Positions 13,855 to 25,097 of a stretch of DNA of 64,000 nt are shown in pieces. A program made the translations under genes and the position numbers. Position 1 is the stretch's first letter. Each line of letters starts with the position of its first letter. Source of the DNA: Serratia ficaria (GTDB lineage Bacteria; Pseudomonadota; Gammaproteobacteria; Enterobacterales; Enterobacteriaceae); the NCBI RefSeq assembly GCF_900187015.1, contig NZ_LT906479.1, positions 4,092,001 through 4,156,000 of the forward strand, given 5' to 3'. The notes beneath the pieces are model-generated. The model was given only the letters and a program-made list of their open reading frames with translations. It searched no databases and was not told the origin of the DNA.

Positions 13855-14268
13855 CTAAGTGCGGATCTTGCCGCGCAGCGCCTTGGTGGCGCCTTTACGT
13901 ACCTTGCCTTCCAACCGGCGTAATTTGGCCCCTTTGCTGGGCTTGGTCGCCTTGCGCGCTTTTTCCACCACCATCGCCTGTTGAATCAGCGCCGCCAGCC
14001 TGGCCAACGCCGCTTCACGGTTTAATTCCTGGCTGCGATATTCCTGCGCTTTGATAATCACCACGCCGTCAGCGGTAATTAAATGGTGATTAAAGGCCAG
14101 CAGCCTTTCTTTATAATACTCTGGCAGGCTGGAGGCCCGGATGTCAAAGCGCAAATGGATCGCCGTTGAGGTTTTGTTCACGTGCTGCCCGCCCGCGCCC
14201 TGCGCGCGGATGGCGGTCAATTCCAGTTCATTGTCCGGTATGGCTACGTTTCTTGACAGTTCCAGCAC
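13855..14268 (-). CDS. arfB: Alternative ribosome-rescue factor ArfB
   Basis: ArfB (YaeJ) is a peptidyl-tRNA hydrolase that frees ribosomes stalled on non-stop mRNA. The 137-residue protein has the release-factor-like GGQ motif at 26-28 ([15 protein letters not shown]). Its Lys/Arg-rich C-terminal tail (about 105-137; [21 protein letters not shown]...) is the part that enters the empty mRNA channel. Length is close to the E. coli 140 aa. Only 3 bases separate it from yaeQ upstream, so the two are probably co-translated. Confidence 0.95.
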   Translation of the reverse strand: MLELSRNVAIPDNELELTAIRAQGAGGQHVNKTSTAIHLRFDIRASSLPEYYKERLLAFNHHLITADGVVIIKAQEYRSQELNREAALARLAALIQQAMVVEKARKATKPSKGAKLRRLEGKVRKGATKALRGKIRT

Positions 14269-14271
14269 CGG

Positions 14272-14820
14272 TCACACCTGCGCCTGTTGCCACTCGGCAA
14301 ACTGGATTTCCAGACTATTCTGAGCATCGGACAGCCAAATAGTTCCCTCCTGCAGCGTGGCTTGCAGCTGCATATTGCGGCTGGCCAGCGCCGCGAGCCG
14401 CCCCAGCTGTTCATCATCGAGAAAACGCACGCTGAGATTCTTGTAGCCGGCTACCTTGCTTTGCATGCCCTGCCACCAGACGTGCCCGGCGCGCTCGCCA
14501 TAGGCGTACAGCACCACGCGCGGCGACTGGTTGCAGGCCTTTTTGATGCGTTTCTCATCCGGCAGCCCCATTTCGATCCACATTTCCAGCCCGTTGTGAT
14601 CGTTGCGCCGCCAGATCTCCGGCTCGTCTTCGGCGCTCAGGCCCTTGGTGAACACCAGCCGTTCGTCGGCGTGGCAGATCCAGGCCAGCAGGCGCAGCAT
14701 CATGCGCTGTTCGGTTTCGGAAGGATGCTGTGCCAGCGTCAGGGTGGCGTCGTGGTAGAAGTGACGATCCATATCAGCGATATTGACCGCGGCTTTATAA
14801 ATGGTTGCTTTCAACGCCAT
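14272..14820 (-). CDS. yaeQ: YaeQ family protein (PD-(D/E)xK-like fold)
   Basis: YaeQ is a conserved cytoplasmic protein with a nuclease-like fold. Its function is unsettled; overexpression was once reported to compensate for loss of RfaH. The protein has 182 residues against 181 in E. coli. The start chosen is ATG at 14820, preceded by GAGGT, which gives the family N-terminus [15 protein letters not shown] longer in-frame reading to 15135 would run through the yaeP promoter and is rejected. It is divergent from yaeP and precedes arfB. Confidence 0.92.
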   Translation of the reverse strand: MALKATIYKAAVNIADMDRHFYHDATLTLAQHPSETEQRMMLRLLAWICHADERLVFTKGLSAEDEPEIWRRNDHNGLEMWIEMGLPDEKRIKKACNQSPRVVLYAYGERAGHVWWQGMQSKVAGYKNLSVRFLDDEQLGRLAALASRNMQLQATLQEGTIWLSDAQNSLEIQFAEWQQAQV

Positions 14821-14936
14821 GGGTGACCTCATAATTATCAGGCCACATTGTACTTGATTTGGCCGGTCCGCAGCCAGCGCGGCCGGGCAAAGCGCGGTGC
14901 GAAAGGCGCGCTGAGGTGCTAATAACTCCACAACAG

Positions 14937-14948
14937 CTGTGCTATAGT
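14937..14948 (+). promoter_or_regulatory. Candidate yaeP-rof promoter
   Basis: TATAGT (14943-14948) preceded by TG at the extended -10 position (CTGTGCTATAGT) lies about 90 bases before yaeP. The -35 region is weak. The yaeQ/yaeP intergenic region 14821-15035 otherwise shows no gene. Confidence 0.45.
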
Positions 14949-14960
14949 CGTCTAGGATAG

Positions 14961-15486
<526 letters not shown>

Positions 15487-15510
15487 TAACCGCGGTAGCC
15501 CCATCCCAAC

Positions 15511-15531
15511 AGGGCAGCCAACGGCTGCCCT
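15511..15531. terminator. Hairpin between convergent rof and cytochrome c gene
   Basis: A perfect 9-bp stem AGGGCAGCC-AAC-GGCTGCCCT lies just after rof and before the cytochrome stop codon. No good T-run follows on either side, so it may be a weak terminator or a 3'-end stabilising hairpin. Confidence 0.6.
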
Positions 15532-15537
15532 CGTCAT

Positions 15538-15852
15538 TTAGGGCTTCAGGCCGGCGTAATAGGCCGCCAGATCGGCAATATCCGCGTCCGACAGCCCGGA
15601 CACATAGGCTTTCATCACCTCGGCCTGGCCGCCGTTGCGCTCCCCTTTCTTATAGGCCTGCAGCGCGTGCTGCAGATACAGGGCGTTCTGGCCGGCCAAA
15701 TTGGGGTACATCGGCACCTTGACCTTGCCTTCCGCGCCATGGCAGGCCATGCAGCCGGCGGACTTCTCCTTGCCGGCGGCCGCGTCGCCCGCCGCCATCG
15801 CGGGCAGGCTGAACAGACCGGCGGCCAACAGCATCACACGGACAAACCTCAT
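15538..15852 (-). CDS. Small periplasmic c-type cytochrome
   Basis: The protein of about 104 residues has a Sec signal peptide ([21 protein letters not shown], cut after the last Ala pair). A single haem-binding CxxCH motif (CMACHG, Cys34/Cys37/His38 from this start) follows, with a downstream Met ([11 protein letters not shown]) that can serve as the sixth ligand. This is a class I mono-haem cytochrome of the c553/c4 type; the electron partners are unknown. Two adjacent ATGs are possible (15855 and 15852); AGGAG has better spacing to 15852. The start overlaps the tilS stop, so it is translationally coupled to tilS. E. coli K-12 has no counterpart here. Confidence 0.88.
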   Translation of the reverse strand: MRFVRVMLLAAGLFSLPAMAAGDAAAGKEKSAGCMACHGAEGKVKVPMYPNLAGQNALYLQHALQAYKKGERNGGQAEVMKAYVSGLSDADIADLAAYYAGLKP

Positions 15853-17171
15853 CATTGCTCCTCTCGATTATTATTTTTATCCCAGCGCAGCCGCCACGGC
15901 TGCGCGTCCGGCGGCACCAGGCCGGCTTCGCAAACGAACGCGCCCAGCGCGGCGATCAGCTGCTCGTCATAGTAGATCAACGGAATGCGGTCACGCAGCC
16001 AGGGGGCAATGCCCAGTTCCTGCCACAGCTTTTTGATCGGGCGCGAATGAGCGCGGCCGACGATGCGCACCGCGCCCCGAGCGCCGAAACGCACGCTGAC
16101 CCGCTGCGACGCCAGCGGCGCACGCAGTTGCACCTCGCCTTCACCGCTGATTAAACGGCCCAGCCCGTCCGGCAGCGTCAAAGGCGCGTCGCCGCGCCAG
16201 TCCAGGCGGATATCGCGCAGCGCCGCCAGCGGCGGCAGCAAATACAGCCGGCCGCGGAAACGCCGGATCTGATACTGCCCCGGCTGCAGCTGCGGCTCGG
16301 CGTCCGCCCGGCTGAGCGCCACCTCCTCCCACAGGCGCTGCAGCTGCTCGCGCGAAGGCATGCTGACGTTAAACCGCGCTATCCAGCGGCGCAGCAGGGC
16401 GAAGCGCCGCGCCGGCGAACAGCTCAGCAGACCGTCGATCGCCAGCGAGCCATCATCCGCCAGCAGGGAGCGCAGCTGTTCCGCCAGCAGCTCGTCCAGC
16501 AGCTGCTCCTGTTCGGCGCACAGGCTGGCGCTGCGGGCCACCGCGGAAGCAAAGTGCGGCCAGCGCCGATTGAGCAGCGGCAGCACCTGCAGCCGCAAAA
16601 AGTTGCGATCGAAACGCGGGTCCCGATTGCTGTCGTCGTCTATCCAGGATAATCGGTGCTGCTGCGCATAGGCTTCCAGCTGCCGGCGCGAACAGCCCAG
16701 CAACGGCCGCAACAGCGCATGGTCACCCAGCGCGCCGCGCACCGCCATCGACGACAAACCGGCCGGGCCGCTGCCGCGTTTGAGCGCCAGCAGAAAGGTT
16801 TCGCTTTGGTCGTCGAGGTGCTGAGCGGTAATCAGGGCTTCGTCGGCCTGCAGCATGGCGCCGAAAGCCGCGTAACGCGCCGCGCGCGCCGCCGCTTCGA
16901 TGCCGCCTTCGCGGGCATCCACCCGCACCCGCTGCACCTTCAGCGCCACGCCCCAGGCGGCGCATTGCCGCTCGCAGTGTTCGGCCCAGTCGTCGGCAAA
17001 GGCGCTCAGGCCGTGATGCACGTGCAGCGCCCGCAGCTGCAGCGCCGGGCGCTGCTGCGCCAGCAGGTGCAACAGCACGCTGGAATCCAGACCGCCGCTG
17101 AACGCCACCAGCAGCTTTCGGCAATCGCCCAGTTGGTCCGCGACCTGAGTCGCTAATTGATTGGTATCCAT
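15852..17171 (-). CDS. tilS: tRNA(Ile)-lysidine synthase
   Basis: TilS puts lysine on C34 of tRNA-Ile(CAU), converting it from AUG to AUA decoding, an essential step. The 439-residue protein has the ATP-pyrophosphatase PP-loop SGGLDSS at 25-31. A central substrate-binding domain and a C-terminal domain ending near [20 protein letters not shown] follow, the usual architecture (E. coli 432 aa). The stop overlaps the start of the cytochrome gene. Upstream, yaeR lies 41 bases away on the same strand. Confidence 0.96.
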   Translation of the reverse strand: MDTNQLATQVADQLGDCRKLLVAFSGGLDSSVLLHLLAQQRPALQLRALHVHHGLSAFADDWAEHCERQCAAWGVALKVQRVRVDAREGGIEAAARAARYAAFGAMLQADEALITAQHLDDQSETFLLALKRGSGPAGLSSMAVRGALGDHALLRPLLGCSRRQLEAYAQQHRLSWIDDDSNRDPRFDRNFLRLQVLPLLNRRWPHFASAVARSASLCAEQEQLLDELLAEQLRSLLADDGSLAIDGLLSCSPARRFALLRRWIARFNVSMPSREQLQRLWEEVALSRADAEPQLQPGQYQIRRFRGRLYLLPPLAALRDIRLDWRGDAPLTLPDGLGRLISGEGEVQLRAPLASQRVSVRFGARGAVRIVGRAHSRPIKKLWQELGIAPWLRDRIPLIYYDEQLIAALGAFVCEAGLVPPDAQPWRLRWDKNNNREEQ

Positions 17172-17212
17172 TGATAGGCTTTGTCACTTCCACATTGCTG
17201 CACGTTAACCCT

Positions 17213-17602
17213 TTATAGCTCATACAATTCCAGCGGCAGCCCATCGGGATCGCTGAAGAAGGTGAAACGGGACTGGGTGTAGGGATCGACGCGCACCGGC
17301 TCGCACGCCACCCCGGCCGCCTGCAAATGGGCGATGGCTTGCTCGATGTCGTCGACGCTGAACGCCAGGTGGCGCAGGCCGCAGGCCTCCGGCCGGCTGA
17401 CCCGAGCCGGCGGCGAAGGGAAGGAGAACAGCTCGATGCTGTATTGGCCGTTGAGCGCCAGATCCGCCTTCCACGAATCGCGCTCTGCGCGATAAAACTC
17501 GTCCAGCAGGGTAAAACCGAGAATATCGCAGTAGAAATGCTTACTGGCCGCGTAATCCGAGCCGATGATAGCGATATGATGCACCTGACGTAATGCCAGC
17601 AT
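17213..17602 (-). CDS. yaeR: VOC (glyoxalase-fold) family protein YaeR
   Basis: The 129-residue protein equals E. coli YaeR in length and follows it closely (VHHIAIIGSDYAASKHFYCDILGF; RPEACGLRHLAFSVDD; SDPDGLPLELYEL). It belongs to the vicinal oxygen chelate superfamily, with metal-ligand candidates His8 or His9, the His in LRHLAF and the C-terminal Glu in LELYEL. The substrate is not established. It lies between ldcC and tilS on the same strand, as in E. coli. Confidence 0.92.
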   Translation of the reverse strand: MLALRQVHHIAIIGSDYAASKHFYCDILGFTLLDEFYRAERDSWKADLALNGQYSIELFSFPSPPARVSRPEACGLRHLAFSVDDIEQAIAHLQAAGVACEPVRVDPYTQSRFTFFSDPDGLPLELYEL

Positions 17603-17699
17603 AATGAGTCCCCACGTTTTATCTGATGAGGCACGGTAGCTGGCGACGCGGGCGAGGTCAACGGCAAAAACGGCCGCGAACAGGCGAGCGCCAACCGGG

Positions 17700-19844
17700 C
17701 TATTCCCGCGGGTCTTTCAGCACCTTCACCAGATAGCGGCCATCCTCGGTCAACCGGGCGCCGTGAATGTCGGTTTCGAACCCCGGATAACGCTCGCCGA
17801 TCGCGCACAGCATCAGCAGGAAATCGAGCACCGCCCTGCTCTCCTCGGTGATCATTTCTCCCGGCATCACCAGCGGCACGCCCGGCGGATACGGCAGGAT
17901 CATGTTGGCCGCCACCTTGCCCACCAACTGGTCCAGCTCGCAGGTTTCCACGTTGCCGCGCACCTGCTGTTGGAACATCTGGTGCGGCGTCAGCTTCATC
18001 TCCGGCAACACGTCGAACGCCCGCTGCATCAGGCGCGGAAGATCGTGTCGGCAAATCAGCCGATGGATGCCGGCCGCCAGATCCTGAATGCGCATATTGC
18101 GGTAAAAATCGGGATCCTCGGCGTACAGATCCGGCAGCATGTTCTTCACCCGCAGGTTGAGATCGTAGGCGCGTTTGAAATCGGTCAGGCCGCGCAGCAG
18201 GCTCATCGCCTTGGTTTTATCGATGCCGATGCTGAACAGGAACAGCAGGTTGTAGGGGCCGGTTTTCTCCACCACGATGCCGCGTTCGTCGAGGTATTTC
18301 GCCACCAGCGCCGCCGGAATGCCGCTCTCCTCCAGCGCGCCCAACGGGTTCATGCCGGGCGTCAGGATCGTCACCTTGATCGGATCGAGATACATATGAT
18401 CGCTGTCGGTTTGGCCGAAGCCGTGCCAGTTGTCATCAGGATCCAACGGCCAGCACTGCGCCTGATCGATCTCTTCCGGCTGCCAGATGTCGAAGAACCA
18501 GCTGTCGCTCTCTGCGCGCAGCCGCCGCACCTCGCGGCGAAAATGCAGCGCGCGCTCCACCGAACGGTTGATCAACCGCCGCCCCGGATTGCCGCGCAGC
18601 ATGGCGGCGGCGGTTTCCATCGACGCCACGATGCCGTAATTCGGCGAGGTGGTAGTGTGCATCATATAGGCTTCGTTAAAGGTGCTTTCATCGTAATCCC
18701 CTTTGATGTGGATCATCGAGGCCTGCGAGAAAGCCGCCAGCAGCTTGTGGGTCGACTGGGTTTCGTAGAAAACCTTGCCGGGTACGCGATCGCCGCTCAT
18801 GCCGCTCTTGCCGTCGTAGATCGGGTGGAAATGGGTATAGGGCACCCAGGCGGAATCGAAATGGATCGACGGCACATCCAGCGTCTGCTTGATGTAATCG
18901 GTGTTGTACAGCAGGCCGTCGTAGGTGGAGTTGGTGATCACCGCATGCACCGGCCAGCTGGCGTTGGCGGTGGCGGCCACCCGGGCGGCGATGCTGGCTG
19001 AGCCGAACTCGCGCTGCGGGATGCCGCCGAGGATGCCGTAGGCGTTGCGCAGCGGGCGCAGATAGACGGGCACGATATCGCTCATCATCAACAGGTGACA
19101 CAGCGACTTGTGGCAGTTACGGTCAATCAGCACCGTGCTGCCGGCCGGCGCCGAGTACATGCCGACAATCTTGTTGGCGGTGGAGGTGCCGTTGGTCACC
19201 AGATAACTCTGCTCGGCGTTGAAGGTGCGGGCGATGTACTCTTCCGCCTCCAGATGCGGCCCGGTATGATCCAGCAACGATCCCAGTTCGGTTACCGAGA
19301 TCGACACGTCGGCCTTCAGGGTGTTGGCGCCGAAAAAGTCGTAGAACAGACAGCCCACCGGGCTTTTCTGAAAGGCGGTGCCGGCCATGTGGCCCGGGGT
19401 GCAGAAGGTGTATTTGCCTTCGCGCACGTAGTTGAACAGCGCCTTGGTCAGCGGCGGCGTGATGGTATCTATGTATTCTGCGGTGTATTGCTGGATGCGC
19501 TGCGCGATATCGGCCGCCGCATTCAGGCCGTACTCGAAGAAATACAGCACCATGCGCATTTCATGCAGGCTGACGTCGAAGGTGGAATGGGTATTGATAA
19601 AGGCGTACAGCGGCAGATATTCGTTCAGCTCGTTGATTTCGCTGCACAGCTCCAGGCTGTAGTCGTCCCAGTCGAAAATCACCCCGCAGATGCGCGCATT
19701 GGCCTCGATCAGCTTCAGCAGGTCGCCGCTGTCCTTTGGATAGACCAGTTGAAACCCCATTGCGGCCAGCGCGGCGTGGAGCTCGCGGATGGGCTCATCT
19801 TTGTAATAAACGCCGGTCGGGCTCATGATCGCGATGATGTTCAT
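17700..19844 (-). CDS. ldcC: Lysine decarboxylase (constitutive/LdcC type)
   Basis: The enzyme is a PLP-dependent decarboxylase converting lysine to cadaverine. The 714-residue protein has the N-terminal wing domain (about 1-130), the aminotransferase-fold core with Lys367 as the Schiff-base lysine in TQSTHKLLAAFSQ, and the C-terminal domain ending in VKVLKDPRE. The residue number is identical to E. coli LdcC and CadA. Placement next to accA and yaeR identifies it as LdcC and not acid-induced CadA, since no cadB or cadC is nearby. It is separated from accA by a terminator, so it probably has its own promoter. Confidence 0.95.
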   Translation of the reverse strand: MNIIAIMSPTGVYYKDEPIRELHAALAAMGFQLVYPKDSGDLLKLIEANARICGVIFDWDDYSLELCSEINELNEYLPLYAFINTHSTFDVSLHEMRMVLYFFEYGLNAAADIAQRIQQYTAEYIDTITPPLTKALFNYVREGKYTFCTPGHMAGTAFQKSPVGCLFYDFFGANTLKADVSISVTELGSLLDHTGPHLEAEEYIARTFNAEQSYLVTNGTSTANKIVGMYSAPAGSTVLIDRNCHKSLCHLLMMSDIVPVYLRPLRNAYGILGGIPQREFGSASIAARVAATANASWPVHAVITNSTYDGLLYNTDYIKQTLDVPSIHFDSAWVPYTHFHPIYDGKSGMSGDRVPGKVFYETQSTHKLLAAFSQASMIHIKGDYDESTFNEAYMMHTTTSPNYGIVASMETAAAMLRGNPGRRLINRSVERALHFRREVRRLRAESDSWFFDIWQPEEIDQAQCWPLDPDDNWHGFGQTDSDHMYLDPIKVTILTPGMNPLGALEESGIPAALVAKYLDERGIVVEKTGPYNLLFLFSIGIDKTKAMSLLRGLTDFKRAYDLNLRVKNMLPDLYAEDPDFYRNMRIQDLAAGIHRLICRHDLPRLMQRAFDVLPEMKLTPHQMFQQQVRGNVETCELDQLVGKVAANMILPYPPGVPLVMPGEMITEESRAVLDFLLMLCAIGERYPGFETDIHGARLTEDGRYLVKVLKDPRE

Positions 19845-19909
19845 CGGCTGCTCCAGTCAGTTAACCGCCAAACCGCTATGACAACATGAAAATACTGCGG
19901 TGTGTAGCC

Positions 19910-19935
19910 AAAAAAAAACCGCCCGAAGGCGGTTT
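19910..19935 (-). terminator. Rho-independent terminator after accA
   Basis: Read on the minus strand, the hairpin AACCGCC-TTCG-GGCGGTT is followed by a run of nine T, giving a clean end to the long rpsB/dxr...dnaE-accA block before ldcC. Confidence 0.92.
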
Positions 19936-19955
19936 CATGCAGCGCGTGGCGGAAC

Positions 19956-20915
19956 TCAGCAGTAGCCGTAGTTCATCAGGCGCTGATAGCGGCGGTTGAG
20001 CAACTCTTCGTTGTTCAGGCCGTCGAGATCTTTCAGGTCGGCCAACAGCTGCGCTTTCAGTGAAGCGGCCATCGCCGGCACGTCGCGGTGGGCGGAACCC
20101 AACGGCTCCGGGATCACCGAGTCGATCAGCTTCAGCTCTTTCAGACGCGGCGCGGTGATGCCCATCGCTTCCGCCGCCAGCGGCGCCTTGTCGGCGCTTT
20201 TCCACAGGATCGATGCGCAGCCTTCCGGTGAAATCACCGAGTAGGTGCTGTACTGCAGCATGTTCACCTTGTCGCCCACGCCGATCGCCAGCGCGCCGCC
20301 GGAGCCGCCCTCGCCGATGACGGTGCAGATGACCGGCACGTTCAGACGCGACATCTCGCGCAGGTTGCGCGCGATGGCTTCAGACTGGCCGCGTTCTTCC
20401 GCGCCCACGCCCGGATAAGCGCCCGGGGTGTCGATGAAGGTGATGATCGGCAGCTTGAAGCGGGAGGCCAGTTCCATCAGGCGCAGCGCCTTGCGGTAGC
20501 CTTCCGGCGCCGGCATGCCGAAGTTGCGGCGGATTTTCTCTTTGGTCTCGCGGCCTTTCTGATGACCAATGATCATCACCGGGCGACCATCCAGGCGCGC
20601 AATGCCGCCGACAATCGCTTTGTCGTCGGCGTAGGCGCGATCGCCGGCCAACTCTTCGAAGTCGGTAAAGATGTGTTTGATATAATCCAGGGTATAAGGA
20701 CGGCGCGGGTGGCGTGCCAGTTGGGCAATCTGCCAGGCCCCAAGATCGGCAAAAATCTTGCGCGTCAGCTCAACGCTCTTTTCACGCAGGCGCTGAACCT
20801 CTTCGTCCAGATTAATATCTAATTTTTCGTCTTGACGGCTGACTGCGGTCAGCGAGTCAATTTTCGCTTCCAGCTCTGCAATCGGCTGTTCAAAATCAAG
20901 AAAATTCAGACTCAT
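19956..20915 (-). CDS. accA: Acetyl-CoA carboxylase carboxyltransferase subunit alpha
   Basis: AccA with AccD transfers the carboxyl group from biotin to acetyl-CoA, giving malonyl-CoA for fatty acid synthesis. The 319-residue protein equals E. coli in length. The crotonase-like core is recognisable ([54 protein letters not shown]). The start at 20915 lies 12 bases after the dnaE stop. The DnaE-AccA pairing is the standard enterobacterial arrangement. Confidence 0.98.
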   Translation of the reverse strand: MSLNFLDFEQPIAELEAKIDSLTAVSRQDEKLDINLDEEVQRLREKSVELTRKIFADLGAWQIAQLARHPRRPYTLDYIKHIFTDFEELAGDRAYADDKAIVGGIARLDGRPVMIIGHQKGRETKEKIRRNFGMPAPEGYRKALRLMELASRFKLPIITFIDTPGAYPGVGAEERGQSEAIARNLREMSRLNVPVICTVIGEGGSGGALAIGVGDKVNMLQYSTYSVISPEGCASILWKSADKAPLAAEAMGITAPRLKELKLIDSVIPEPLGSAHRDVPAMAASLKAQLLADLKDLDGLNNEELLNRRYQRLMNYGYC

Positions 20916-20927
20916 AACATTCCTATT

Positions 20928-23900
20928 TTAGTCAAATTCCAGTTCCACCTGCTCATTGCCTACCAACGTCCGCAAGTCTATCAACAAGCGGTCGGTGGGC
21001 GTTACGCGCCAGGTTGCGCCAAAACGCAGCTTGGCCCGCGCATCTTCCCGTTGATAGTAGAGATGCACTGGAATCGTCCCCGATCGATGGGGTTCCAACG
21101 ACTGGCGGAGACGGTTCAAAAGCTGGTCATCAATTTGCCTGTCCGTCAGCGAGATAGCAAGCCCGCGAGCGTATTTTTCACGGGCTTCACTGATGTCCAT
21201 TACCTCGCGGGCCATCATTTTAAGCCCGCCGCTAAAGTCATCAAAGCTGACCTGTCCACTGGCGATCAGGATACGGTCTTTTTCCAACAAATGCTGGTAT
21301 TTTTCTAGCGCCTCGGTGAATAACATCACCTCCAGACGGCCCGAACGGTCGTCCAGCGTACAAATGCCGATGCGGTTGCCGCGCTTGGTCACCATCACCC
21401 GCGCGGCGACCACCAGCCCGACGGCGGTAGTCATCTTGCCCCGGTCCGTCGGGTGCATGTCTTTCAAACGCTGGCCACCGGCATAGCGTTCGATTTCCTT
21501 CAGGTACTGGGTGATCGGGTGGCCGGTGAGGTACAGCCCCAGCGTCTCCCGCTCGCCGTCCAGCACCACCTGCTCCTGCCACAGCGGCACGTTGGCGTAG
21601 GATTGCTCCACCTGCTCCGGCGCTTCCGCCAGCACGCCAAACATATCCACCTGGCCGATAGCTTCGGCTTTGGCATGCTGATCGGCCGCCTTCAGCGCGT
21701 CGCCCAATGAGTTCATCAGCGCGGCGCGGTGCGGCCCCAGGCGGTCGAACGCCCCGGACATGATCAGCTTTTCCAGAATGCGGCGGTTCAGTTTCTTGAT
21801 GTCGGAACGCGCGCACAGGTCGAACAGGTCTTTGAAATAGCCCTGTTCGCCGCTGTTGCGCGCTTCGATGATGGCTTCGATCGGCCCCTCGCCCACGCCC
21901 TTGATGGCGCCGATGCCGTAGACGATTTCACCTTCGTCGTTGACGTGGAAGTGATACTGCCCGCTGTTGATGTCCGGCGGCAGGATTTTCAGCCCCATGC
22001 GCCAGCATTCGTCCACCAGCCCCACCACCTTGTCGGTGTTGTCCATATCGGCGGTCATTACCGCCGCCATAAACTCGGCCGGGTAGTGCGCCTTCAGCCA
22101 CAGCGTCTGGTACGACACCAGCGCATAGGCGGCGGAGTGCGATTTGTTGAAGCCGTAACCGGCGAATTTCTCCACCAGGTCGAAGATTTTTACCGACAGC
22201 TCGCCGTCGATGCCGCGCGATTTCGCGCCGTCTTCAAAGCCGCCGCGCTGCTTGGCCATCTCGACCGGGTTCTTCTTGCCCATGGCGCGGCGCAGCATGT
22301 CCGCGCCGCCCAGCGTATAGCCGGCCAGCACCTGGGCTATCTGCATCACCTGTTCCTGATACAGGATGATGCCGTAGGTCGGTTCCAGCACCGGCTTGAG
22401 CGATTCGTGCTGCCATTGGATATCCGGGTAGGAAATCTCTTCGCGCCCGTGCTTGCGGTCGATGAAGTTATCCACCATGCCGGACTGTAGCGGGCCGGGG
22501 CGGAACAGCGCCACCAGTGCGATCATGTCTTCGAAGCAGTCGGGCTTCAGACGTTTGATCAGGTCTTTCATGCCGCGCGATTCAAGCTGGAACACCGCGG
22601 TGGTTTCCGAGCGTTGCAGCATGTCGAAACTTTTCTTGTCATCGAGCGGGATGGCGGCGATGTCGATCGGCGGTTCGCCGCTCTTGGCGCGACGGGCGTT
22701 GATCATCTCCAGCGCCCAGTCGATGATGGTCAGGGTGCGCAAACCGAGGAAGTCGAACTTCACCAGCCCGGCGTATTCCACGTCGTTCTTGTCGAACTGG
22801 GTGACCGGATGATGCCCTTCGGCGTCGCAGTACAGCGGCGCAAAGTCGGTTATCTTGGTCGGTGCGATCACCACGCCCCCGGCGTGTTTGCCGGCGTTGC
22901 GCGTCACCCCTTCCAGCTTGCGCGCCATGTCGATCAGCGCCTTGACCTCTTCGTCGGCCTCGTAAATTTCCGGCAGCTGCGGTTCGGCGGCAAAGGCCTT
23001 TTCCAGCGTCATGCCCGGATCGGGCGGCACCAGCTTGGAGATGCGATCGACGAAGCCGTAAGGGTGGCCCAGCACGCGGCCCACGTCGCGGATAACCGCT
23101 TTCGCCGCCATGGTGCCGAAGGTGATGATCTGCGAAACCGCTTCCCGGCCGTACATCTCCGCTACGTGCTCGATCACCAGATCGCGCTTCTCCATGCAAA
23201 AGTCGACGTCGAAATCGGGCATGGATACGCGTTCCGGGTTCAGGAAGCGTTCGAACAGCAGGTCAAACTCCAGCGGATCCAGGTCGGTGATTTTCAGCGC
23301 GTAGGCCACCAGCGAACCGGCGCCGGAGCCGCGGCCCGGGCCGACCGGCACGTTGTTGTCCTTCGACCACTGGATGAACTCCATCACGATCAGGAAGTAG
23401 CCGGGGAACCCCATCTGGTTGATCACCTTCAGCTCAATGTCCAGACGCTCGTCGTATTCCGGGCGGCGCTGGGCGCGCACTTCAGGATCGGGGAACAGGA
23501 ACTCGAGGCGCTCCTCCAGCCCTTCCTTCGACTTGAGCACCAGGAAATCTTCGGTGGTCATATCGCCGGTCGGGAATTGCGGCAGGAAGTATTCACCCAG
23601 GCGGATGGTCACGTTGCAGCGTTTGGCGATTTCGACGCTGTTGAGCAGCGCTTCGGGAATGTCGGCGAACAGTTCGCACATTTCGTCTTCGCTGCGCATA
23701 TATTGCTGCGGACTGTAGTTGCGCGGGCGCTTGGGATCGTCCAGCGTGAAGCCATCGTGGATGGCGACGCGGATCTCATGGGCGTCGAAGTCGTCTTCCA
23801 CCAGAAAACGCACGTCGTTGGTGGCCACCACCGGTAAACCGCGCTCGGTGGCCAGCGCCACGGCGGCGTGCAGGTAGTTTTCCTCGTCCGGGCGACCGGT

Positions 23901-24416
23901 GCGGATCAGTTCCAGATAGTAACTGTCGGGGAAATACTGCCGGTAGAAATCCAGGCACTGCTCAACCTGCGGCTGGTTGCCGCGCAGCAGGAACTTGCCG
24001 ACGTCGCCGTGGCGCGCGCCGGACAGCAGCAGCAACCCTTCGCGGTGTTCTATCAGCCAGTCGCGATCGATGATCGGCCCGGCGGCGCCGTAGCCGCGCT
24101 GGTAGGCGCGGGAAATCAGCAGCGTCAGGTTCTGGTAGCCTTCGTTGTTGGTGGCCAACACCGTAAGCTGCGCCAGCTCGTCGCCCAGCACGTCGCTTTG
24201 CACATGGAAGTCCGCGCCGATGATCGGTTTGATCCCGGCGCCGTGCGCGCTGCCGTAGAACTTGACCAGGCCGCACAGGTTGGTGAAGTCGGTAATGGCC
24301 AAAGCGGGCATGCCTAAGGCAGCGGCTCTTTTCACCAAGGGTCCGATCTTGGCCAATCCATCAATCATGGAGTAGTCACTGTGGACGCGCAGGTGAATAA
24401 AACGAGGTTCGGCCAT
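20928..24416 (-). CDS. dnaE: DNA polymerase III subunit alpha
   Basis: DnaE is the replicative polymerase. The protein has 1162 residues (E. coli 1160), with an N-terminal PHP domain ([16 protein letters not shown]), then the C-family palm with catalytic Asp401 and Asp403 in PDFDVDFC at E. coli numbering. The fingers, the beta-clamp-binding region (QVDMFG, about residue 920) and a C-terminal OB fold follow. The start chosen is ATG at 24416, giving [16 protein letters not shown]; an ATG at 24449 adds 11 residues absent from the family. The 87-base gap to rnhB has an 8-bp-stem hairpin at 24476-24496 without a T-run. Confidence 0.98.
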   Translation of the reverse strand: MAEPRFIHLRVHSDYSMIDGLAKIGPLVKRAAALGMPALAITDFTNLCGLVKFYGSAHGAGIKPIIGADFHVQSDVLGDELAQLTVLATNNEGYQNLTLLISRAYQRGYGAAGPIIDRDWLIEHREGLLLLSGARHGDVGKFLLRGNQPQVEQCLDFYRQYFPDSYYLELIRTGRPDEENYLHAAVALATERGLPVVATNDVRFLVEDDFDAHEIRVAIHDGFTLDDPKRPRNYSPQQYMRSEDEMCELFADIPEALLNSVEIAKRCNVTIRLGEYFLPQFPTGDMTTEDFLVLKSKEGLEERLEFLFPDPEVRAQRRPEYDERLDIELKVINQMGFPGYFLIVMEFIQWSKDNNVPVGPGRGSGAGSLVAYALKITDLDPLEFDLLFERFLNPERVSMPDFDVDFCMEKRDLVIEHVAEMYGREAVSQIITFGTMAAKAVIRDVGRVLGHPYGFVDRISKLVPPDPGMTLEKAFAAEPQLPEIYEADEEVKALIDMARKLEGVTRNAGKHAGGVVIAPTKITDFAPLYCDAEGHHPVTQFDKNDVEYAGLVKFDFLGLRTLTIIDWALEMINARRAKSGEPPIDIAAIPLDDKKSFDMLQRSETTAVFQLESRGMKDLIKRLKPDCFEDMIALVALFRPGPLQSGMVDNFIDRKHGREEISYPDIQWQHESLKPVLEPTYGIILYQEQVMQIAQVLAGYTLGGADMLRRAMGKKNPVEMAKQRGGFEDGAKSRGIDGELSVKIFDLVEKFAGYGFNKSHSAAYALVSYQTLWLKAHYPAEFMAAVMTADMDNTDKVVGLVDECWRMGLKILPPDINSGQYHFHVNDEGEIVYGIGAIKGVGEGPIEAIIEARNSGEQGYFKDLFDLCARSDIKKLNRRILEKLIMSGAFDRLGPHRAALMNSLGDALKAADQHAKAEAIGQVDMFGVLAEAPEQVEQSYANVPLWQEQVVLDGERETLGLYLTGHPITQYLKEIERYAGGQRLKDMHPTDRGKMTTAVGLVVAARVMVTKRGNRIGICTLDDRSGRLEVMLFTEALEKYQHLLEKDRILIASGQVSFDDFSGGLKMMAREVMDISEAREKYARGLAISLTDRQIDDQLLNRLRQSLEPHRSGTIPVHLYYQREDARAKLRFGATWRVTPTDRLLIDLRTLVGNEQVELEFD

Positions 24417-24503
24417 ATCCAGATACCTGAATGAAGGGGCTCGGCGCACCGAACCCAGGTTAACTCTATCGCATTGTCTGGCCTGGGCGGCCAGACCCGC
24501 AGA

Positions 24504-25097
24504 TTACGGCGCCAGCGCCCTTCTTACCGGGGCAAAGCTGCGGCGATGGTGCTCGGTGGCACCCAGTGCGGCCAGCCGCTCCAGATGGAAAGGCGTCGGG
24601 TAGCCTTTATGCTGCGCGAAGCCGTAATCCGGGAACGCGCGATCCAGCTCGGTCATTTCGCGATCGCGCGTCACCTTCGCCAGAATCGACGCCGCGCTGA
24701 TTTCCGCCACGCGGCTGTCGCCTTTCACCACCGCCTGCGAGCGCATCGGCAGCTTCGGGCAGCGGTTACCGTCGATTAAAACCATGTCCGGCGCGATATG
24801 CAACCCGGCGACCGCACGCTGCATCGCCAGCATGGTGGCGTGCAGGATGTTCAATTGGTCAATCTCGTCCGGCTCGGCGCGCCCCAGGCTCCAGCAGAGC
24901 GACTTGGCGACGATTTCGTCATACAGCGCCAGCCGGCGTTTTTCACTGAGCTTTTTCGAGTCCGCCAGGCCCTGGATCGGCTGCGCCGGATCGAGGATCA
25001 CCGCGGCGGTTACCACGGCGCCCACCAACGGGCCGCGGCCCACTTCATCCACGCCGGCAATCAGCGTTGCGGCGGGATAGATAAAGGGTTCAATCAT
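24504..25097 (-). CDS. rnhB: Ribonuclease HII
   Basis: RNase HII cleaves RNA in RNA-DNA hybrids and removes misincorporated ribonucleotides. The 197-residue protein has the DEVGRG motif (Asp17-Glu18) and the later catalytic Asp in VLIDGN and the ILAKVTRD segment. The start overlaps the lpxB stop by 4 bases (25094-25097), a coupled pair as in E. coli. Confidence 0.97.
   Translation of the reverse strand: MIEPFIYPAATLIAGVDEVGRGPLVGAVVTAAVILDPAQPIQGLADSKKLSEKRRLALYDEIVAKSLCWSLGRAEPDEIDQLNILHATMLAMQRAVAGLHIAPDMVLIDGNRCPKLPMRSQAVVKGDSRVAEISAASILAKVTRDREMTELDRAFPDYGFAQHKGYPTPFHLERLAALGATEHHRRSFAPVRRALAP

Noticed and set aside
17700..19844. Acid-inducible lysine decarboxylase CadA
   Set aside because: No cadB/cadC nearby, and the accA-ldcC-yaeR-tilS order is that of the constitutive ldcC; paralogue choice rests on context, not on motif differences.
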